Shown: positions 1 through 8,350, counted from the stretch's first letter. The stretch: DNA of 64,000 nt from Arthrobacter_E sp044748305 (GCF_044748305.1 NZ_JBIVFT010000001.1:62001-126000); one strand, 5' to 3'. Translations and numbers: made by a program. Notes: generated by a model from the sequence alone, not told the origin.

Positions 1-74
1 GTGGCGGAACTCAGAAGGGCGCGGAAGAGTTACTTTCAGTAGAACCGCAGCAGACGTCGAGGAAGGACCCTGGC

Positions 75-365
75 ATGAGTGCGGAACACGTGAAGTACTC
101 CGTAGTGGGAGCCGCAGCGAAAGCGGGCGGACGAGCGGCGAGCGTCATCAAGGGCGCCTCGGCCGCGGTGGCGACAGCCGCCGTCGTCGCCGCCTCTGTT
201 GCCTTCGCGCCGCAGGCGGCCCCCGAGGCGCGGTTGAGTGGCATTCACGAGGACCTGCAGCGGGCCGTGCAGCTCAAGCAGCTGACCCCTGAGCAGGCCG
301 CCCGCTTCGAAGAGCGCATGAACAGGACCATCCTGGGTGGAGGAAACGACGCCGGAGAGGCGTGA
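75..365 (+). CDS. Small hypothetical protein with a hydrophobic segment
   Basis: This encodes 96 residues of unknown function. The ATG is preceded by a good ribosome binding site (GAGGAAGG, 8 nt upstream), which supports a real gene. Residues about 24-50 are Ala/Val-rich and hydrophobic after a Lys/Arg-containing N-terminus, so a membrane anchor or weak signal peptide is possible. The C-terminal 45 residues are charged and probably form one amphipathic helix (HEDLQRAVQLKQLTPEQAARFEERM). It lies directly upstream of tRNA-Tyr on the same strand. I do not recognise a family. High GC could create such an open frame by chance, but the ribosome binding site argues against that. Confidence 0.5.
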   Translation: MSAEHVKYSVVGAAAKAGGRAASVIKGASAAVATAAVVAASVAFAPQAAPEARLSGIHEDLQRAVQLKQLTPEQAARFEERMNRTILGGGNDAGEA

Positions 366-481
366 TCCCGGCCTTGGAGGGGGCGATCGGGACTCGATTC
401 GATTCTGGCGAAAATTTTCTGTAATGTTGTCTTGCTTCCACTCGCCGGAAACGGTGCGGGAAGTGCTTCCACGTGAAGCTC

Positions 482-563
482 GGCAGATTACCCGAGCGGC
501 CAAAGGGGGCTGACTGTAAATCAGCTGGCACTGCCTACGGGGGTTCGAATCCCTCATCTGCCA
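482..563 (+). tRNA. tRNA-Tyr (anticodon GTA)
   Basis: The acceptor arms GGCAGAT (482-488) and ATCTGCC (556-562) pair perfectly, and A563 is the discriminator. The anticodon stem GCTGA/TCAGC encloses the loop CTGTAAA, which places anticodon GTA at 516-518. A long variable arm marks this as a class II tRNA, and the T-loop is GTTCGAATC. CCA is not encoded. Confidence 0.97.
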
Positions 564-572
564 CGGCAAGCG

Positions 573-604
573 AAGGGCCCGGAACCGAATGGTTCCGGGC
601 CCTT
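573..604 (+). terminator. Hairpin terminator after tRNA-Tyr
   Basis: A perfect 14-bp stem (573-586 with 591-604) closes a GAAT tetraloop 10 nt after the tRNA. No T-run follows, which is common for actinobacterial intrinsic terminators. Confidence 0.75.
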
Positions 605-730
605 CGTGCATCTCCGGTGCCCGAGTGCTCCTCTGAGGTTGGCAGCGCGGAAAGCGCGCCGATCTCGATGAAGCGCGCCCCAATTGGGGCGCAGAATGCC
701 GATGGAGGCGCGGAATCAGCGGAGCCGGAT

Positions 731-988
731 TCAGAATCCTCCGAAGCGGTCTTTATGCAGATCGTCGATGGACTTCAGGCCTCGGTAGATCCCAACCAGG
801 ATCATCATCGAACCGAGGAACGAGATAGCTCCAGCAACGACGTACAGGGTCGTACTCAGAGCAACGGCATGGCTGAGGTCCTGCCCTAGTCGGCCGGTCG
901 CCGCCAGCACGGCGACGACGGCGGCCCCGATGCTGCCGGCGAACAACAAGATGATGCCTGCCAGAAATGCAGAGCCTGATCCGCGCAT
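731..988 (-). CDS. Small two-helix membrane protein, hypothetical
   Basis: The product has 85 residues with two clear hydrophobic segments (about residues 6-30 and 44-66), separated by a short polar loop and followed by a charged tail. The ATG at 988 has AGGGG 7 nt upstream. It is probably an inner-membrane protein with both termini on the same side. It stands alone between tRNA-Tyr and the esterase gene, and the function is unknown. Confidence 0.6.
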   Translation of the reverse strand: MRGSGSAFLAGIILLFAGSIGAAVVAVLAATGRLGQDLSHAVALSTTLYVVAGAISFLGSMMILVGIYRGLKSIDDLHKDRFGGF

Positions 989-1111
989 GATGATCCCCTG
1001 GGTTGTGCGAACGGTGTTCCGAGATCTTATCCGGGCTGTGCTGACTGCGGCGGCATGGTGGGCCGGACATGCACAGCCGATGGCGAACCGGGCGCGGAAG
1101 CCCGTCCACCG

Positions 1112-2437
1112 TTACCCGATCCCGCGCCCGTCGATCCAGGTGTGCCAGGGCGTGACGCGGTCGATGTGGATCATGGCGTCGAAGGAACGGCGGGCGTCCG
1201 AGGGTTCCAGGCCGGGGCCGTTGTGTGTTCCGGTGGTCCGATCGAGAGCCGCTGCTGCCGGACCGTCAGCGCGACGCAGATCCACGAAGTAGTGTCCGAG
1301 ACCGGGTTCCGCCAGCGCTTCGTCAAGGCTGCCGGCGATCGGGGCGCCGAGATCGGCGACGAACGGGGTTGAATGGCCCGGGCCGTCGTCGGGACCGGGC
1401 CGATGCAGCCAGCCGGTGCCGCCGCCGTAGGAACTCCCGATCACCACATAGTCCGCCCCGAGCCGCTCTTCCAGATGCTCGCCAAGCATGGTCATCGGCG
1501 TCGTGACGACCGGCGGTGCCAGATACGGAGTCTTCTTCACGTGACCGTTCGCGGCGGCGACCAGGATGCGGGGTTCACGCTCCAGGATCCATTCCACCGT
1601 GTCCGCCATCGTGACGTCCCGGAGGTTCGCGCCAGGCCAGGTCCGGGTCGGCCCCGCCATCATCGCTGCGAGGAAGGCGTCCGCTCCCAGGGCGCTCTGC
1701 GCGGCCCGGATTGCACGGTCGACCCGGGCAGGATCCGCCGTAGAGGCCAGGTACTCGGGCCTTCGTGCCCGCATCCGTTCCACCAGTCCGTGCAGTCGTG
1801 CGGTGAACGCGAAGCGTTCGGTTTCGGGAAGTGCCAGATATGCCTGAATGCTCGGCGCTGCCTGAGCGAGCCCCGAGCGGTCCTGCGGAAGGTATTCGAA
1901 GAACGGCAGAACCGCTGCCCGCACATGGGTCGCGAACTCGGGGTCGGCGTCGTCGAGCACTTCCAGCGCGCTGAGAACGCCCGGGAGCGCAGAGCTTCCG
2001 GAATCGGGCAGATCCAGGCCGTAGAAATGCAGGGGCGCTCCGTGGAGGACCTGTTCCCGCATCCAGGCGAGCTGATCGATCATCTCCTGGCACTTGCCGA
2101 AGTGATAGGAGACGCCGTGTCGCAGGACCTCGCGGACCTTTCCGCCGCCTTCGTGGAGCCAGCGGTCCACTGCGAGGCCGTCCGGGAACCCCGACTCCAT
2201 GACCAGCGCGGTGAAGCCGGCCCGGCGCGCCAGGAAACGGAACACGCGGTGCCTGATGAGGAAGAACTCGTGCACCCGGTGCGTCGACTCGCCGAGCGCG
2301 ACCACGCGGGCGTCCCCGATGATTTCAAGCAACGGTTCCAGCTCGGCGTCGTCATCGGCCTCTGGGTCCAACGTCGTCAGGCGATGCGCGTGCTCACTCA
2401 GCCAGGCGGTCAGCTCTTCGTGCGGTTCCGTGCTCAC
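1112..2437 (-). CDS. Erythromycin esterase family protein
   Basis: The 441-residue protein matches the erythromycin esterase (Ere) superfamily along its whole length. Diagnostic blocks are VALGESTHRVHEFFLIRHR near residue 48, with the conserved Gly-Glu-x-x-His; an ALVMESGFPDGLAVDRWL block; YHFGKCQEMIDQLAWMRE; and ILVAAANGHVKKTP, containing the conserved NxH near residue 300. Ere enzymes hydrolyse macrolide lactones using a water molecule activated by these His/Glu residues, but most chromosomal actinobacterial members have unknown substrates, so macrolide resistance should not be assumed. The GTG start has no clear Shine-Dalgarno sequence. TACGCT lies exactly 6 nt upstream, which suggests a leaderless mRNA. 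Confidence 0.8.
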   Translation of the reverse strand: MSTEPHEELTAWLSEHAHRLTTLDPEADDDAELEPLLEIIGDARVVALGESTHRVHEFFLIRHRVFRFLARRAGFTALVMESGFPDGLAVDRWLHEGGGKVREVLRHGVSYHFGKCQEMIDQLAWMREQVLHGAPLHFYGLDLPDSGSSALPGVLSALEVLDDADPEFATHVRAAVLPFFEYLPQDRSGLAQAAPSIQAYLALPETERFAFTARLHGLVERMRARRPEYLASTADPARVDRAIRAAQSALGADAFLAAMMAGPTRTWPGANLRDVTMADTVEWILEREPRILVAAANGHVKKTPYLAPPVVTTPMTMLGEHLEERLGADYVVIGSSYGGGTGWLHRPGPDDGPGHSTPFVADLGAPIAGSLDEALAEPGLGHYFVDLRRADGPAAAALDRTTGTHNGPGLEPSDARRSFDAMIHIDRVTPWHTWIDGRGIG

Positions 2438-2500
2438 GCCCTGAGCGTAGCCGCACGCCGGTGGTTTCGGGAGCCTGTTCGCCCTACGCGTCCCCGGGGC

Positions 2501-2713
2501 TCAGCCTTCCAGGGCGAACCCGTCGAGGTGGTGGACCAGGCGGCGGCCGAGGCCGCCATCGAGCTGGATCCACAGGGTCGTCCGGTCGTTGGTCATACCG
2601 TCCACATGGCCGATGATGCGGTGGCCGCGGCTGTCGGCAAGCGTGATGGACTGACCGGTGGGGATCTCCGGCCAGAGGTGGGTGGTTTCTTCAGTGGCGC
2701 CCAGTGCACTCAC
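2501..2713 (-). CDS. Small conserved-looking hypothetical protein
   Basis: This 70-residue soluble protein has a strong ribosome binding site (AAAGGAG, 6 nt before the GTG start). The sequence alternates hydrophobic and polar residues (ITLADSRGHRIIGHVDGM, TTLWIQLDGGLGRRLVH), which suggests a small beta-barrel such as an SH3-like or PilZ-like fold. That is inference only. No family was recognised. Confidence 0.55.
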   Translation of the reverse strand: MSALGATEETTHLWPEIPTGQSITLADSRGHRIIGHVDGMTNDRTTLWIQLDGGLGRRLVHHLDGFALEG

Positions 2714-2873
2714 GGCAGTCTCCTTTGCTGCTCTGTCATCTCTTCAGCATTTATTCTTCAAGACGAGAGTGAATACGGGGTGAACATCTGCCGGGAGTTC
2801 GCTAGAAGCGAGACAAACGTCGCCCCTTGCGCACTGCTTGTGCCTGGCTGAAGCATCGCGGAGCATGGACCTC

Positions 2874-3659
2874 ATGACCGATGCCGCCGTGGACACGGCC
2901 TCTCTCGTCCGCCGTCTCCGTGCGGCCGGTTGCGTCTTCGCCGAGGAGGAAGCCGCGATCCTGCAGGATGCCACGGACGACGTCGGAGAACTGGACGCGC
3001 TGTGCACTCGCCGTGAGCGGGGAGAACCGTTGGAGCATCTCGTGGGGTGGGTCGGCTTCGGTGGACTGCGGCTGGCCGTCGGCCCGGGGGCCTTCATTCC
3101 CCGGCAGCGTTCCTTGTTCCTGGCGGCACTCGCGGCGGAAGCAGCCGCGCGTCGTGCCGATCCACTGCTGTGTGAAGCCTTCTGCGGCGTGGCACCCCTG
3201 GCCGCGTGGATCCGGCACCGGATGCCCGGAGTGCGGCTCCTCGCCTCTGATCTCGACGAGATCTCGCTCGGCTATGCGCGGCGCAATCTGGGGGAGGAGG
3301 CCAGGATCGTCCACGGGAGCGGCTTGGCGGCCTTGCCGCGGGAATATGAGCAGCAGATCGACGTCCTGGCGGCCGTTCCTCCGTATGTTCCCGAGTCCGA
3401 AGCGGAATTCATGCCCCACGAGTCTCGGGACCACGAGCCGGGAGGGGCGGTTTTCGCCGGCGTGGACGGGCTGGACTTCATCCGCCAGACCCTCGATGAG
3501 GCCTTGCGGTGGCTGGCTCCCGCCGGGGTGATGCTGCTGGAGATGAACCACGGTCAGCTCGATACGGCGGGCCGGTATGCCGAAGCGCAGGGTCTGTCCG
3601 TGAGCCACTTTCTGGGCGAGGATGGTCAGACCGCCGTCCTTGAGGCGAGGCTTGGCTGA
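2874..3659 (+). CDS. PrmC-like putative N5-glutamine methyltransferase with altered NPPY motif
   Basis: The 261-residue protein has the HemK/PrmC architecture. A helical N-terminal domain (1-70) ends in the EPLEHLVGW and FIPRQRS blocks, followed by a Rossmann methyltransferase domain with SDLDEISLGYARRN (SAM motif II) and EPGGAVFAGVDGLDFIR (the PrmC EP..A..GG.DGL block). PrmC methylates the GGQ glutamine of release factors. Here the catalytic NPPY is VPPY (168-171), and SAM motif I is degenerate (EAFCGVAP). It is therefore probably a divergent paralogue with a changed or lost activity rather than the housekeeping enzyme. ATG 2874 is preferred because CGGAG lies 10 nt upstream; the ATG at 2865 lacks spacing. 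TTG 2838 is also open. Confidence 0.75.
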   Translation: MTDAAVDTASLVRRLRAAGCVFAEEEAAILQDATDDVGELDALCTRRERGEPLEHLVGWVGFGGLRLAVGPGAFIPRQRSLFLAALAAEAAARRADPLLCEAFCGVAPLAAWIRHRMPGVRLLASDLDEISLGYARRNLGEEARIVHGSGLAALPREYEQQIDVLAAVPPYVPESEAEFMPHESRDHEPGGAVFAGVDGLDFIRQTLDEALRWLAPAGVMLLEMNHGQLDTAGRYAEAQGLSVSHFLGEDGQTAVLEARLG

Positions 3660-3688
3660 ACGCCCTTCCCCTAGAAGTTACTGGTGAG

Positions 3689-3694
3689 TAACAT
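3689..3694 (+). promoter_or_regulatory. -10 element of a leaderless transcript (thioesterase gene)
   Basis: TAACAT is placed 6 nt before the ATG at 3701, with no Shine-Dalgarno sequence between. This is the spacing expected when transcription starts at the A of the start codon. Confidence 0.5.
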
Positions 3695-3700
3695 GAACGC

Positions 3701-4243
3701 ATGCACCTCATCTTCCGGACGCTGTGGCTGCTGTTCGCATCCCGCCGTCGTTCCCCACTGAGCATCTGGGACGTCTCCAGCCTGCCGATGCGCGCCTTGC
3801 CCACCGATGTGGACATCGCCGTACATGTCAACAACGGCATGTATTTCTCCCTCATGGACCTGGGCCGCTTCGACCTCATGGTCAGGGCGGGCGTGTGGAA
3901 ACGCATGCGCCGCAAGGGCTGGAGCCCAGTGGTCGCCGCCCAGATGATCAGCTATCGCAAGTCGGTGAAGCTCTGGCAGCGCTACACGATCGAATCGAAG
4001 ATCATCGGCCTGGACGCCAAGGCCATCTACTTCGAACAGCGGATGGTGGCGGACGGCGAAATCTACGCCCGCGCGTACATGGCCACTCGTCTGGTGCGGC
4101 GGGGACGGCCCGTGAGCAACGAGGAGATCCTCGCCGAGGTCGGGCCGGTTCCCGAGGGGCTGGAATTGCCCGAGTGGCTCCACGAGTGGCGGACTCAGGT
4201 GGCGCTCCCCGGTTCCAGGACTCCTGCCCCGCACGATTGGTGA
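3701..4243 (+). CDS. Acyl-CoA thioesterase-like hot-dog protein
   Basis: The 180-residue protein resembles the 4HBT/THEM6 subgroup of hot-dog thioesterases. It has a hydrophobic N-terminus (HLIFRTLWLLFAS), then DVDIAVHVNNGMYFSLMDLGRFDLM, with the family's Asn-Asn-Gly/Tyr-x-x-x-x-Asp catalytic helix region. MISYRKSVKLWQRY and the strand KAIYFEQRMV follow. These enzymes cleave acyl-CoA or acyl-ACP thioesters; the substrate here is unknown. The gene ends about 27 nt before a strong hairpin shared with the convergent ABC operon. Confidence 0.75.
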   Translation: MHLIFRTLWLLFASRRRSPLSIWDVSSLPMRALPTDVDIAVHVNNGMYFSLMDLGRFDLMVRAGVWKRMRRKGWSPVVAAQMISYRKSVKLWQRYTIESKIIGLDAKAIYFEQRMVADGEIYARAYMATRLVRRGRPVSNEEILAEVGPVPEGLELPEWLHEWRTQVALPGSRTPAPHDW

Positions 4244-4269
4244 TGGCGTGGCCCGGACGACGCGGTGAC

Positions 4270-4301
4270 GCATGATCGGAGCCATCAGGCTCCGATCATG
4301 C
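4270..4301. terminator. Bidirectional hairpin terminator
   Basis: A perfect 14-bp stem (4270-4283 with 4288-4301) closes a 4-nt ATCA loop. It lies between convergent genes (thioesterase on + and permease on -), so it could terminate both. Its arms do not carry the core of the repeat family described elsewhere in the window. Confidence 0.75.
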
Positions 4302-4348
4302 GCCCCCCAATATCCGCATTTCCCCAATCCCTGTGTGCTCAGTCAGCC

Positions 4349-5140
4349 TCAGCGGCCGACGTCGCGAGCTCGCAGAACCAGCGCGGCCAGCACCATCAAC
4401 ACGATGGTGCCGCCCCACAGCCCCGCGCAGACTCCCCAGTCCACGCCCTTGCTGAAGGGATCTGAGCCGAAGAACCAGTGGTACGGCGAGAGGTTCAGCA
4501 GCCATTTGGCCGAGTCGCTCTGCTTGCCGACGGCGTTGAACACATAGCCGGCCACCGCCACGGCCGCGCCGAGGATCAAACCGTGGACGCGCCGCCCGCG
4601 CAGCGCCCCGCCGAGGAGGGCCGCAGCAGCGCTCAGGGCCACCAGGCCGGCGAACCCCAGAGCGGCGCCGGCGACTTTGCCCAGGTCAAGGTTCAGCTGG
4701 GATGGGCCATTGAGGACCGAGACCGCGCAGTACATCACGAGCACCAGGAACAGCAGCCTGGCCAGGATGGCGAGGGCGCGACCGCCCACCACCTGTACCC
4801 GGGTCACCCCGTGGGCCAGGGTCAGCTCCAGCAACCCGGACTCCTCATCGCCACCGACGGCTGAGGCGCCCCAGGCGATCGCCGCCATGCTCAGCAGGAG
4901 GAAGCCCAGCAGCCCGAAGAGCGTGGACTGGGTGTAGCCGGGTCCGCTGCCGAGTTCGTCGTAGTTCAGAGTCTTGACCAGTTGAGACGGCAGCGAGTTG
5001 AGCAATTGCTGCATCTGCCCGTTCCCCACCATCGAGGGGAAGAGTGGAAGGTACAGTGCAGCTGCGGCCACCAGACCGATGGCCCAGGCGACGGTCGCCC
5101 GCCAGCTGTCCACCACGCCGCGTGTGAAGATCGCCAGCAT
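4349..5140 (-). CDS. ABC-2-type transporter permease
   Basis: The 263-residue integral membrane protein has about six hydrophobic segments. The first follows MLAIFTRGVVDSWRAT; then a large external region (VGNGQMQQLLNSLPSQL), then five more helices. The EESGLLELTLAHGVTR loop is typical of ABC-2 exporters, where it contacts the ATPase. ATG 5140 is chosen because AAGGAG stands 7 nt upstream and the upstream gene's stop is at 5142. It forms an exporter with the preceding ATPase, and the TetR gene at the operon's head suggests a drug or toxic-compound efflux role. Confidence 0.8.
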   Translation of the reverse strand: MLAIFTRGVVDSWRATVAWAIGLVAAAALYLPLFPSMVGNGQMQQLLNSLPSQLVKTLNYDELGSGPGYTQSTLFGLLGFLLLSMAAIAWGASAVGGDEESGLLELTLAHGVTRVQVVGGRALAILARLLFLVLVMYCAVSVLNGPSQLNLDLGKVAGAALGFAGLVALSAAAALLGGALRGRRVHGLILGAAVAVAGYVFNAVGKQSDSAKWLLNLSPYHWFFGSDPFSKGVDWGVCAGLWGGTIVLMVLAALVLRARDVGR

Positions 5141-5141
5141 C

Positions 5142-6122
5142 TCAGGACTCCTTCCGTGCGTGACGTACGTGTCGCCGCTCGTGGCGGTCTGCATCGTGAG
5201 GTGGCCGCGCGCCGTCGTGGTTGTTGCCGTAGAGGGTCAGCACCGCTTCCTCCAGATCAGGCTCCTCCAGTACGACGTCGATCACCGGCAGCGCGGCGAG
5301 CGCACTCAGGAGGGGGCGGACGCCGTCGTGGACGCTCGCCTCGAGCTGTCCGTCGGGGAGCGTGCGCAGCTCGTCGACTCCGGGGACCGCACCGAGGCTT
5401 CGCGTGGCCTCGTTGAGAACGGCGTCGCCGTCCTCGAGGCGGACACGGAGTTTGCGCACGGCGTTGGCCCGCAGCTCCTCGACGCTGGCGTTGGCGACGA
5501 TGGTTCCGGCGCGAAGGATGGCGACCCGGTCCGCGCTCTGTTGGAGTTCGCTCAGGACGTGGGAGCTGAGGAGCACGGAGCGCCCGTCATTGCGGACCTC
5601 CGCCACCATCGCCAGGAACTCCTGCTGGAGCAAAGGGTCCAGCCCGCTGGTCGGCTCGTCCAGAACGAGCAGTTCGGGGTCGTGCATGAACGCCTGGATG
5701 AGGCCCAGCTTCTGCTTGTTGCCCTTGGAGAGTTCGCGCACCTGCTTGTCCAGTGGGACGGCCAGGCGGTCGGCCAGTTCCTCGATCCGGCCTCGCTTCA
5801 CGGGGCCGCTCAGCCGAGCGAAGTGGTTCAGGAGCTTCCGCCCTGTGACTCGGGATTCCAGGATCAGTTCGCCCGGGAGGTAGCCGATCCTGCGTCGAAG
5901 TTCCGGACCGGCGTGGCGGGGGTCTTCGCCCAGCACGCTCAGCGTTCCGCTGCTGGGCCGGATGATGTCCAGAAGACAGCGCAGGGTTGTGGTTTTCCCG
6001 GCCCCGTTCGGCCCGATCAGGCCCAGGACCGAACCCGGCGGCAGCTCGAAGCTGAGGCCGTGCAGGACCTCGTGCCGGGCGAAGGACTTATGCAGGGAGT
6101 CCACGCTGATGCTGGCTGACAT
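5142..6122 (-). CDS. ABC transporter ATP-binding protein
   Basis: The 326-residue ATPase has Walker A GPNGAGKTTT near residue 40, the signature LSKGNKQKLGL, Walker B LLVLDEPTSGLDPL, and the switch histidine in LLSSHVLSELQ. A C-terminal extension of about 100 residues resembles the DUF4162 domain found in drug-export ATPases (DrrA-like). The start at 6122 gives MSASISVDSLHKSF. It begins 1 nt after the tetR stop codon and ends 1 nt before the permease start, so the three genes form one tightly coupled operon. Confidence 0.88.
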   Translation of the reverse strand: MSASISVDSLHKSFARHEVLHGLSFELPPGSVLGLIGPNGAGKTTTLRCLLDIIRPSSGTLSVLGEDPRHAGPELRRRIGYLPGELILESRVTGRKLLNHFARLSGPVKRGRIEELADRLAVPLDKQVRELSKGNKQKLGLIQAFMHDPELLVLDEPTSGLDPLLQQEFLAMVAEVRNDGRSVLLSSHVLSELQQSADRVAILRAGTIVANASVEELRANAVRKLRVRLEDGDAVLNEATRSLGAVPGVDELRTLPDGQLEASVHDGVRPLLSALAALPVIDVVLEEPDLEEAVLTLYGNNHDGARPPHDADRHERRHVRHARKES

Positions 6123-6123
6123 G

Positions 6124-6771
6124 TCATGCCTCCTGAGTTTCGTCGTGGTCCGTGGCTTCTTGATAGGCCTTGAGGAAATCGTCCGTGGTGTAGAAGCCGT
6201 GAGTGTAGAGCTCAAGGCCGGGCCCGCCGATGCGTTGCATGACGCTTTGCCAGTCGCCGTCGAGGCCCAGCCACTTCGCTGCGAAGGGGCCGAAGGCGAG
6301 GGTGCCGACGCTGGTCAAGGCCGTGAGCACGGCGACGCCCCGGACATCGGAGAAGGGCCGGACGGTGCCGTCCTCGATACCGCTGCGGATGACGTGTTCG
6401 CTCAGTTCCACGAGGTGCTGGAAGAGCGCGGCACTGGTGGCGGTGCCTTCCAGCAGCGCCTGGCGGAGATAGTTCATCTCCAGCGTGTAACCATCCGGAT
6501 CCCGGTTGAACTCGGCCATGAGGTGTTTCAGACCGCCAGGGTGCATCTTGCTGCTGGCCCGCTCCGTGGTGACGCCCAGGACCTGCTCGTCACAGGCCTC
6601 GCGCAGCCCGGCAGCCGAGCCGAAGTGATGGATGAGCAGCCCGGGACTGACCCCGGCCTCCGCGGCGATGGCACGCAGGCTCGTCTTGCCGAAACCGTCG
6701 CGGGCGTAGAGCCGGATGGCGGCGTCCCGGATGCGGGCCTTGGTCGTGAGATCGTCCTCTGCTGAACGCAT
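6124..6771 (-). CDS. TetR family transcriptional regulator
   Basis: The 215-residue regulator has an N-terminal helix-turn-helix (residues about 10-55; LRAIAAEAGVSPGLLIHHFG) and an all-helical ligand-binding C-terminal domain. It heads an operon with an ABC exporter, so it probably represses its own operon and responds to the exported compound. ATG 6771 is preferred over GTG 6789. The dyad TGTTTA-N6-TAAACA ends exactly at this ATG, and TAGCAT lies 7 nt upstream, compatible with a leaderless repressed transcript. Confidence 0.85.
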   Translation of the reverse strand: MRSAEDDLTTKARIRDAAIRLYARDGFGKTSLRAIAAEAGVSPGLLIHHFGSAAGLREACDEQVLGVTTERASSKMHPGGLKHLMAEFNRDPDGYTLEMNYLRQALLEGTATSAALFQHLVELSEHVIRSGIEDGTVRPFSDVRGVAVLTALTSVGTLAFGPFAAKWLGLDGDWQSVMQRIGGPGLELYTHGFYTTDDFLKAYQEATDHDETQEA

Positions 6772-6788
6772 GTTTAAGATGCTAAACA
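6771..6788 (-). promoter_or_regulatory. Candidate TetR operator overlapping the -10 and start of tetR
   Basis: TGTTTA-N6-TAAACA is an inverted repeat that overlaps the presumed -10 (TAGCAT on the minus strand) and touches the tetR start codon. A repressor bound here would block initiation of the tetR-ABC operon. Confidence 0.5.
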
Positions 6789-6836
6789 CGTGTTCAATCG
6801 AAGGGAAGAGATGTGGAGGATGATTTTCGGAAACGT

Positions 6837-7169
6837 CTAGGAAGCGCTCCCGCGGGAGGCCGCCCGGCGCAGAACGGCGCGGCCGAGGAAGAGCAGAGCC
6901 ACGGCGCCCAGCGCGATCATCGCCACGTCACTGTCGTGCCAGGAGAGGAACCCGGTCAGCAAAGGGTGATCCCGCTGCGTCTCAGGAGAGAACTCGTACC
7001 AGTTGTCGGAGCCCTTGGTGCTGGACCAGGCACGGCGTCTTCCGCCCAGGTCGCGGGCCCACCACGGCCGGAGAACGGCGTTCAGCAGCACGCAGAGGCC
7101 GAGTGGGACGACGAAGCAGGCGAGAAAGCCCCACTGCGGCCGTGACCGCTCGATGATCCCCCGCAACAT
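6837..7169 (-). CDS. Hypothetical two-helix membrane protein
   Basis: The 110-residue protein has two hydrophobic segments (about residues 14-33 and 82-98) separated by a polar loop rich in Trp/Tyr/Asp (WARDLGGRRRAWSSTKGSDNWYEF). A good ribosome binding site (GGAGG) precedes ATG 7169. It shares orientation with the tetR operon but lies upstream of that operon's promoter, so it is a separate unit. No family was recognised. Confidence 0.6.
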   Translation of the reverse strand: MLRGIIERSRPQWGFLACFVVPLGLCVLLNAVLRPWWARDLGGRRRAWSSTKGSDNWYEFSPETQRDHPLLTGFLSWHDSDVAMIALGAVALLFLGRAVLRRAASRGSAS

Positions 7170-7300
7170 CCGTTCCTCCTGTTCAAATGCTCATCTTACG
7201 GAGTGGACGGGTGGACGACCCGCCCGGGAAGGTCACGCCGAGAGCGGAAAGCCGGTGCCGGTGGTGGCCAGGCGCGGGCGGGCATGGTTACCGTGGAGGC

Positions 7301-7684
7301 ATGGCTACCGTAGACATCACCGGAGAACAGTTCGCAGAGACCATCCAGGGCAATGACATCGTGCTGGTGGATTTCTGGGCCGATTGGTGCCGCCCGTGCA
7401 AGATGTTCGCCCCCAACTACGCGGCGGTCTCGGAGAAGCACACCGATGTCCTCTTCGCCAAGGTCGACACCGAGACGGAGCAGCAGCTCTCCGCCGAGGC
7501 CGGCATCACCTCCATTCCCACACTCATGGCCTTCCGCGAGCAGGTCCTCGTGTTCTCTCAGCCCGGCGCCATGTCCGCCCCGCAGCTGGAACAGCTGGTG
7601 GAGGCCGTCAAGGGTCTGGACATGACTGAAGTTCACGCGCAGGTCGCAAAGGCCCAGGCCGGAGAAGACGTCGAGGAGAGCTGA
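7301..7684 (+). CDS. Thioredoxin
   Basis: The 127-residue thioredoxin-fold protein has active site WCRPCK with redox cysteines C30 and C33. Most thioredoxins have WCGPCK; Arg31 replacing Gly is a variant expected to alter redox potential. The cis-Pro loop (ITSIPTLMAF) and the buried Asp of VDFWADWC are present, and a short C-terminal tail extends beyond the usual 105-110 residues. It is a cytoplasmic disulfide reductase, probably recycled by a thioredoxin reductase outside the window. The start has both GGAGG and a TACCGT element exactly 6 nt upstream, so either leadered or leaderless initiation is possible. Confidence 0.92.
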   Translation: MATVDITGEQFAETIQGNDIVLVDFWADWCRPCKMFAPNYAAVSEKHTDVLFAKVDTETEQQLSAEAGITSIPTLMAFREQVLVFSQPGAMSAPQLEQLVEAVKGLDMTEVHAQVAKAQAGEDVEES

Positions 7685-7717
7685 CCTCTCCGGCGGACGC
7701 ACCGCGGGCCATCCTTC

Positions 7718-7723
7718 TAGACT
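7718..7723 (+). promoter_or_regulatory. -10 element of a leaderless transcript (rhomboid gene)
   Basis: TAGACT stands 6 nt before the ATG at 7730, with no ribosome binding site. This is the clearest leaderless arrangement in the window. Confidence 0.6.
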
Positions 7724-7729
7724 GGCGGG

Positions 7730-8350
7730 ATGAGCCTCAGCCCCGAGCAGGAACGGCCCGTCCGGAACCGTTTCGTCACAGCCGCCACGACGATCGGCGG
7801 ATTCGTCCTGCTGTTATGGGTCATTGAAGTCATCGACACTCTGACGGGGCATCGACTGGATGCCTTCGGGGTGCGGCCCTGGAACCTTGAAGGCCTGCTG
7901 GGAATCCTCTTCGCCCCGTTGCTCCATCTGGGCTGGGGTCATCTGATCGCCAACACCGGCCCCTTGCTGGTGCTGGGTTTCGTGATCCTGCTCTCCGGGG
8001 TAGGCACCTGGTTGCGCGTGACCGCTGTGGTCTGGATTGTCGGAGGACTGGGAACCTGGCTCACCGGTGGCCCGGGGTCCGTGCACATCGGCGCCTCCGG
8101 ACTCGTCTTCGGGTGGATCGTCTACCTGGTTCTGCGTGGTGTGTTCACCCGGAGCCTTCTGCAGATCGGCCTGGGCGTGCTGGTCCTCCTGGCCTATGGT
8201 GCGATTCTGTGGGGCGTGCTGCCAGGCCAATTCGGGATCTCCTGGCAGGGGCATCTCTTCGGAGCCATCGGCGGTGGACTGGCGGCCCGCCTGGAAAAGC
8301 CCTCCGAAGACGGCGCGGAAGGGTGGTTCCCGGGCCGCGCGAAGCAGTAA
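7730..8350 (+). CDS. Rhomboid family intramembrane serine protease
   Basis: The 206-residue polytopic protein has about six transmembrane helices. The catalytic Ser is S123 in GASG (121-124), the partner histidine is H175 in SWQGHLFG, and the oxyanion-hole Asn is N75 in HLIAN. All three key residues are intact, so an active protease that cuts membrane-spanning substrates is expected; the substrate is unknown. The acyl-CoA synthetase gene starts 10 nt after the stop, possibly as one transcript. Confidence 0.9.
   Translation: MSLSPEQERPVRNRFVTAATTIGGFVLLLWVIEVIDTLTGHRLDAFGVRPWNLEGLLGILFAPLLHLGWGHLIANTGPLLVLGFVILLSGVGTWLRVTAVVWIVGGLGTWLTGGPGSVHIGASGLVFGWIVYLVLRGVFTRSLLQIGLGVLVLLAYGAILWGVLPGQFGISWQGHLFGAIGGGLAARLEKPSEDGAEGWFPGRAKQ

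Noticed and set aside
1..42. Open frame ending at TAG 40-42, possibly the tail of a gene entering from the left
   Set aside because: Only 13 codons are visible, there is no recognisable sequence, and the frame could be chance.
1112..2437. Macrolide resistance gene
   Set aside because: Only family membership is supported. Most chromosomal members of this superfamily have unknown substrates, so a resistance call would be unsupported.
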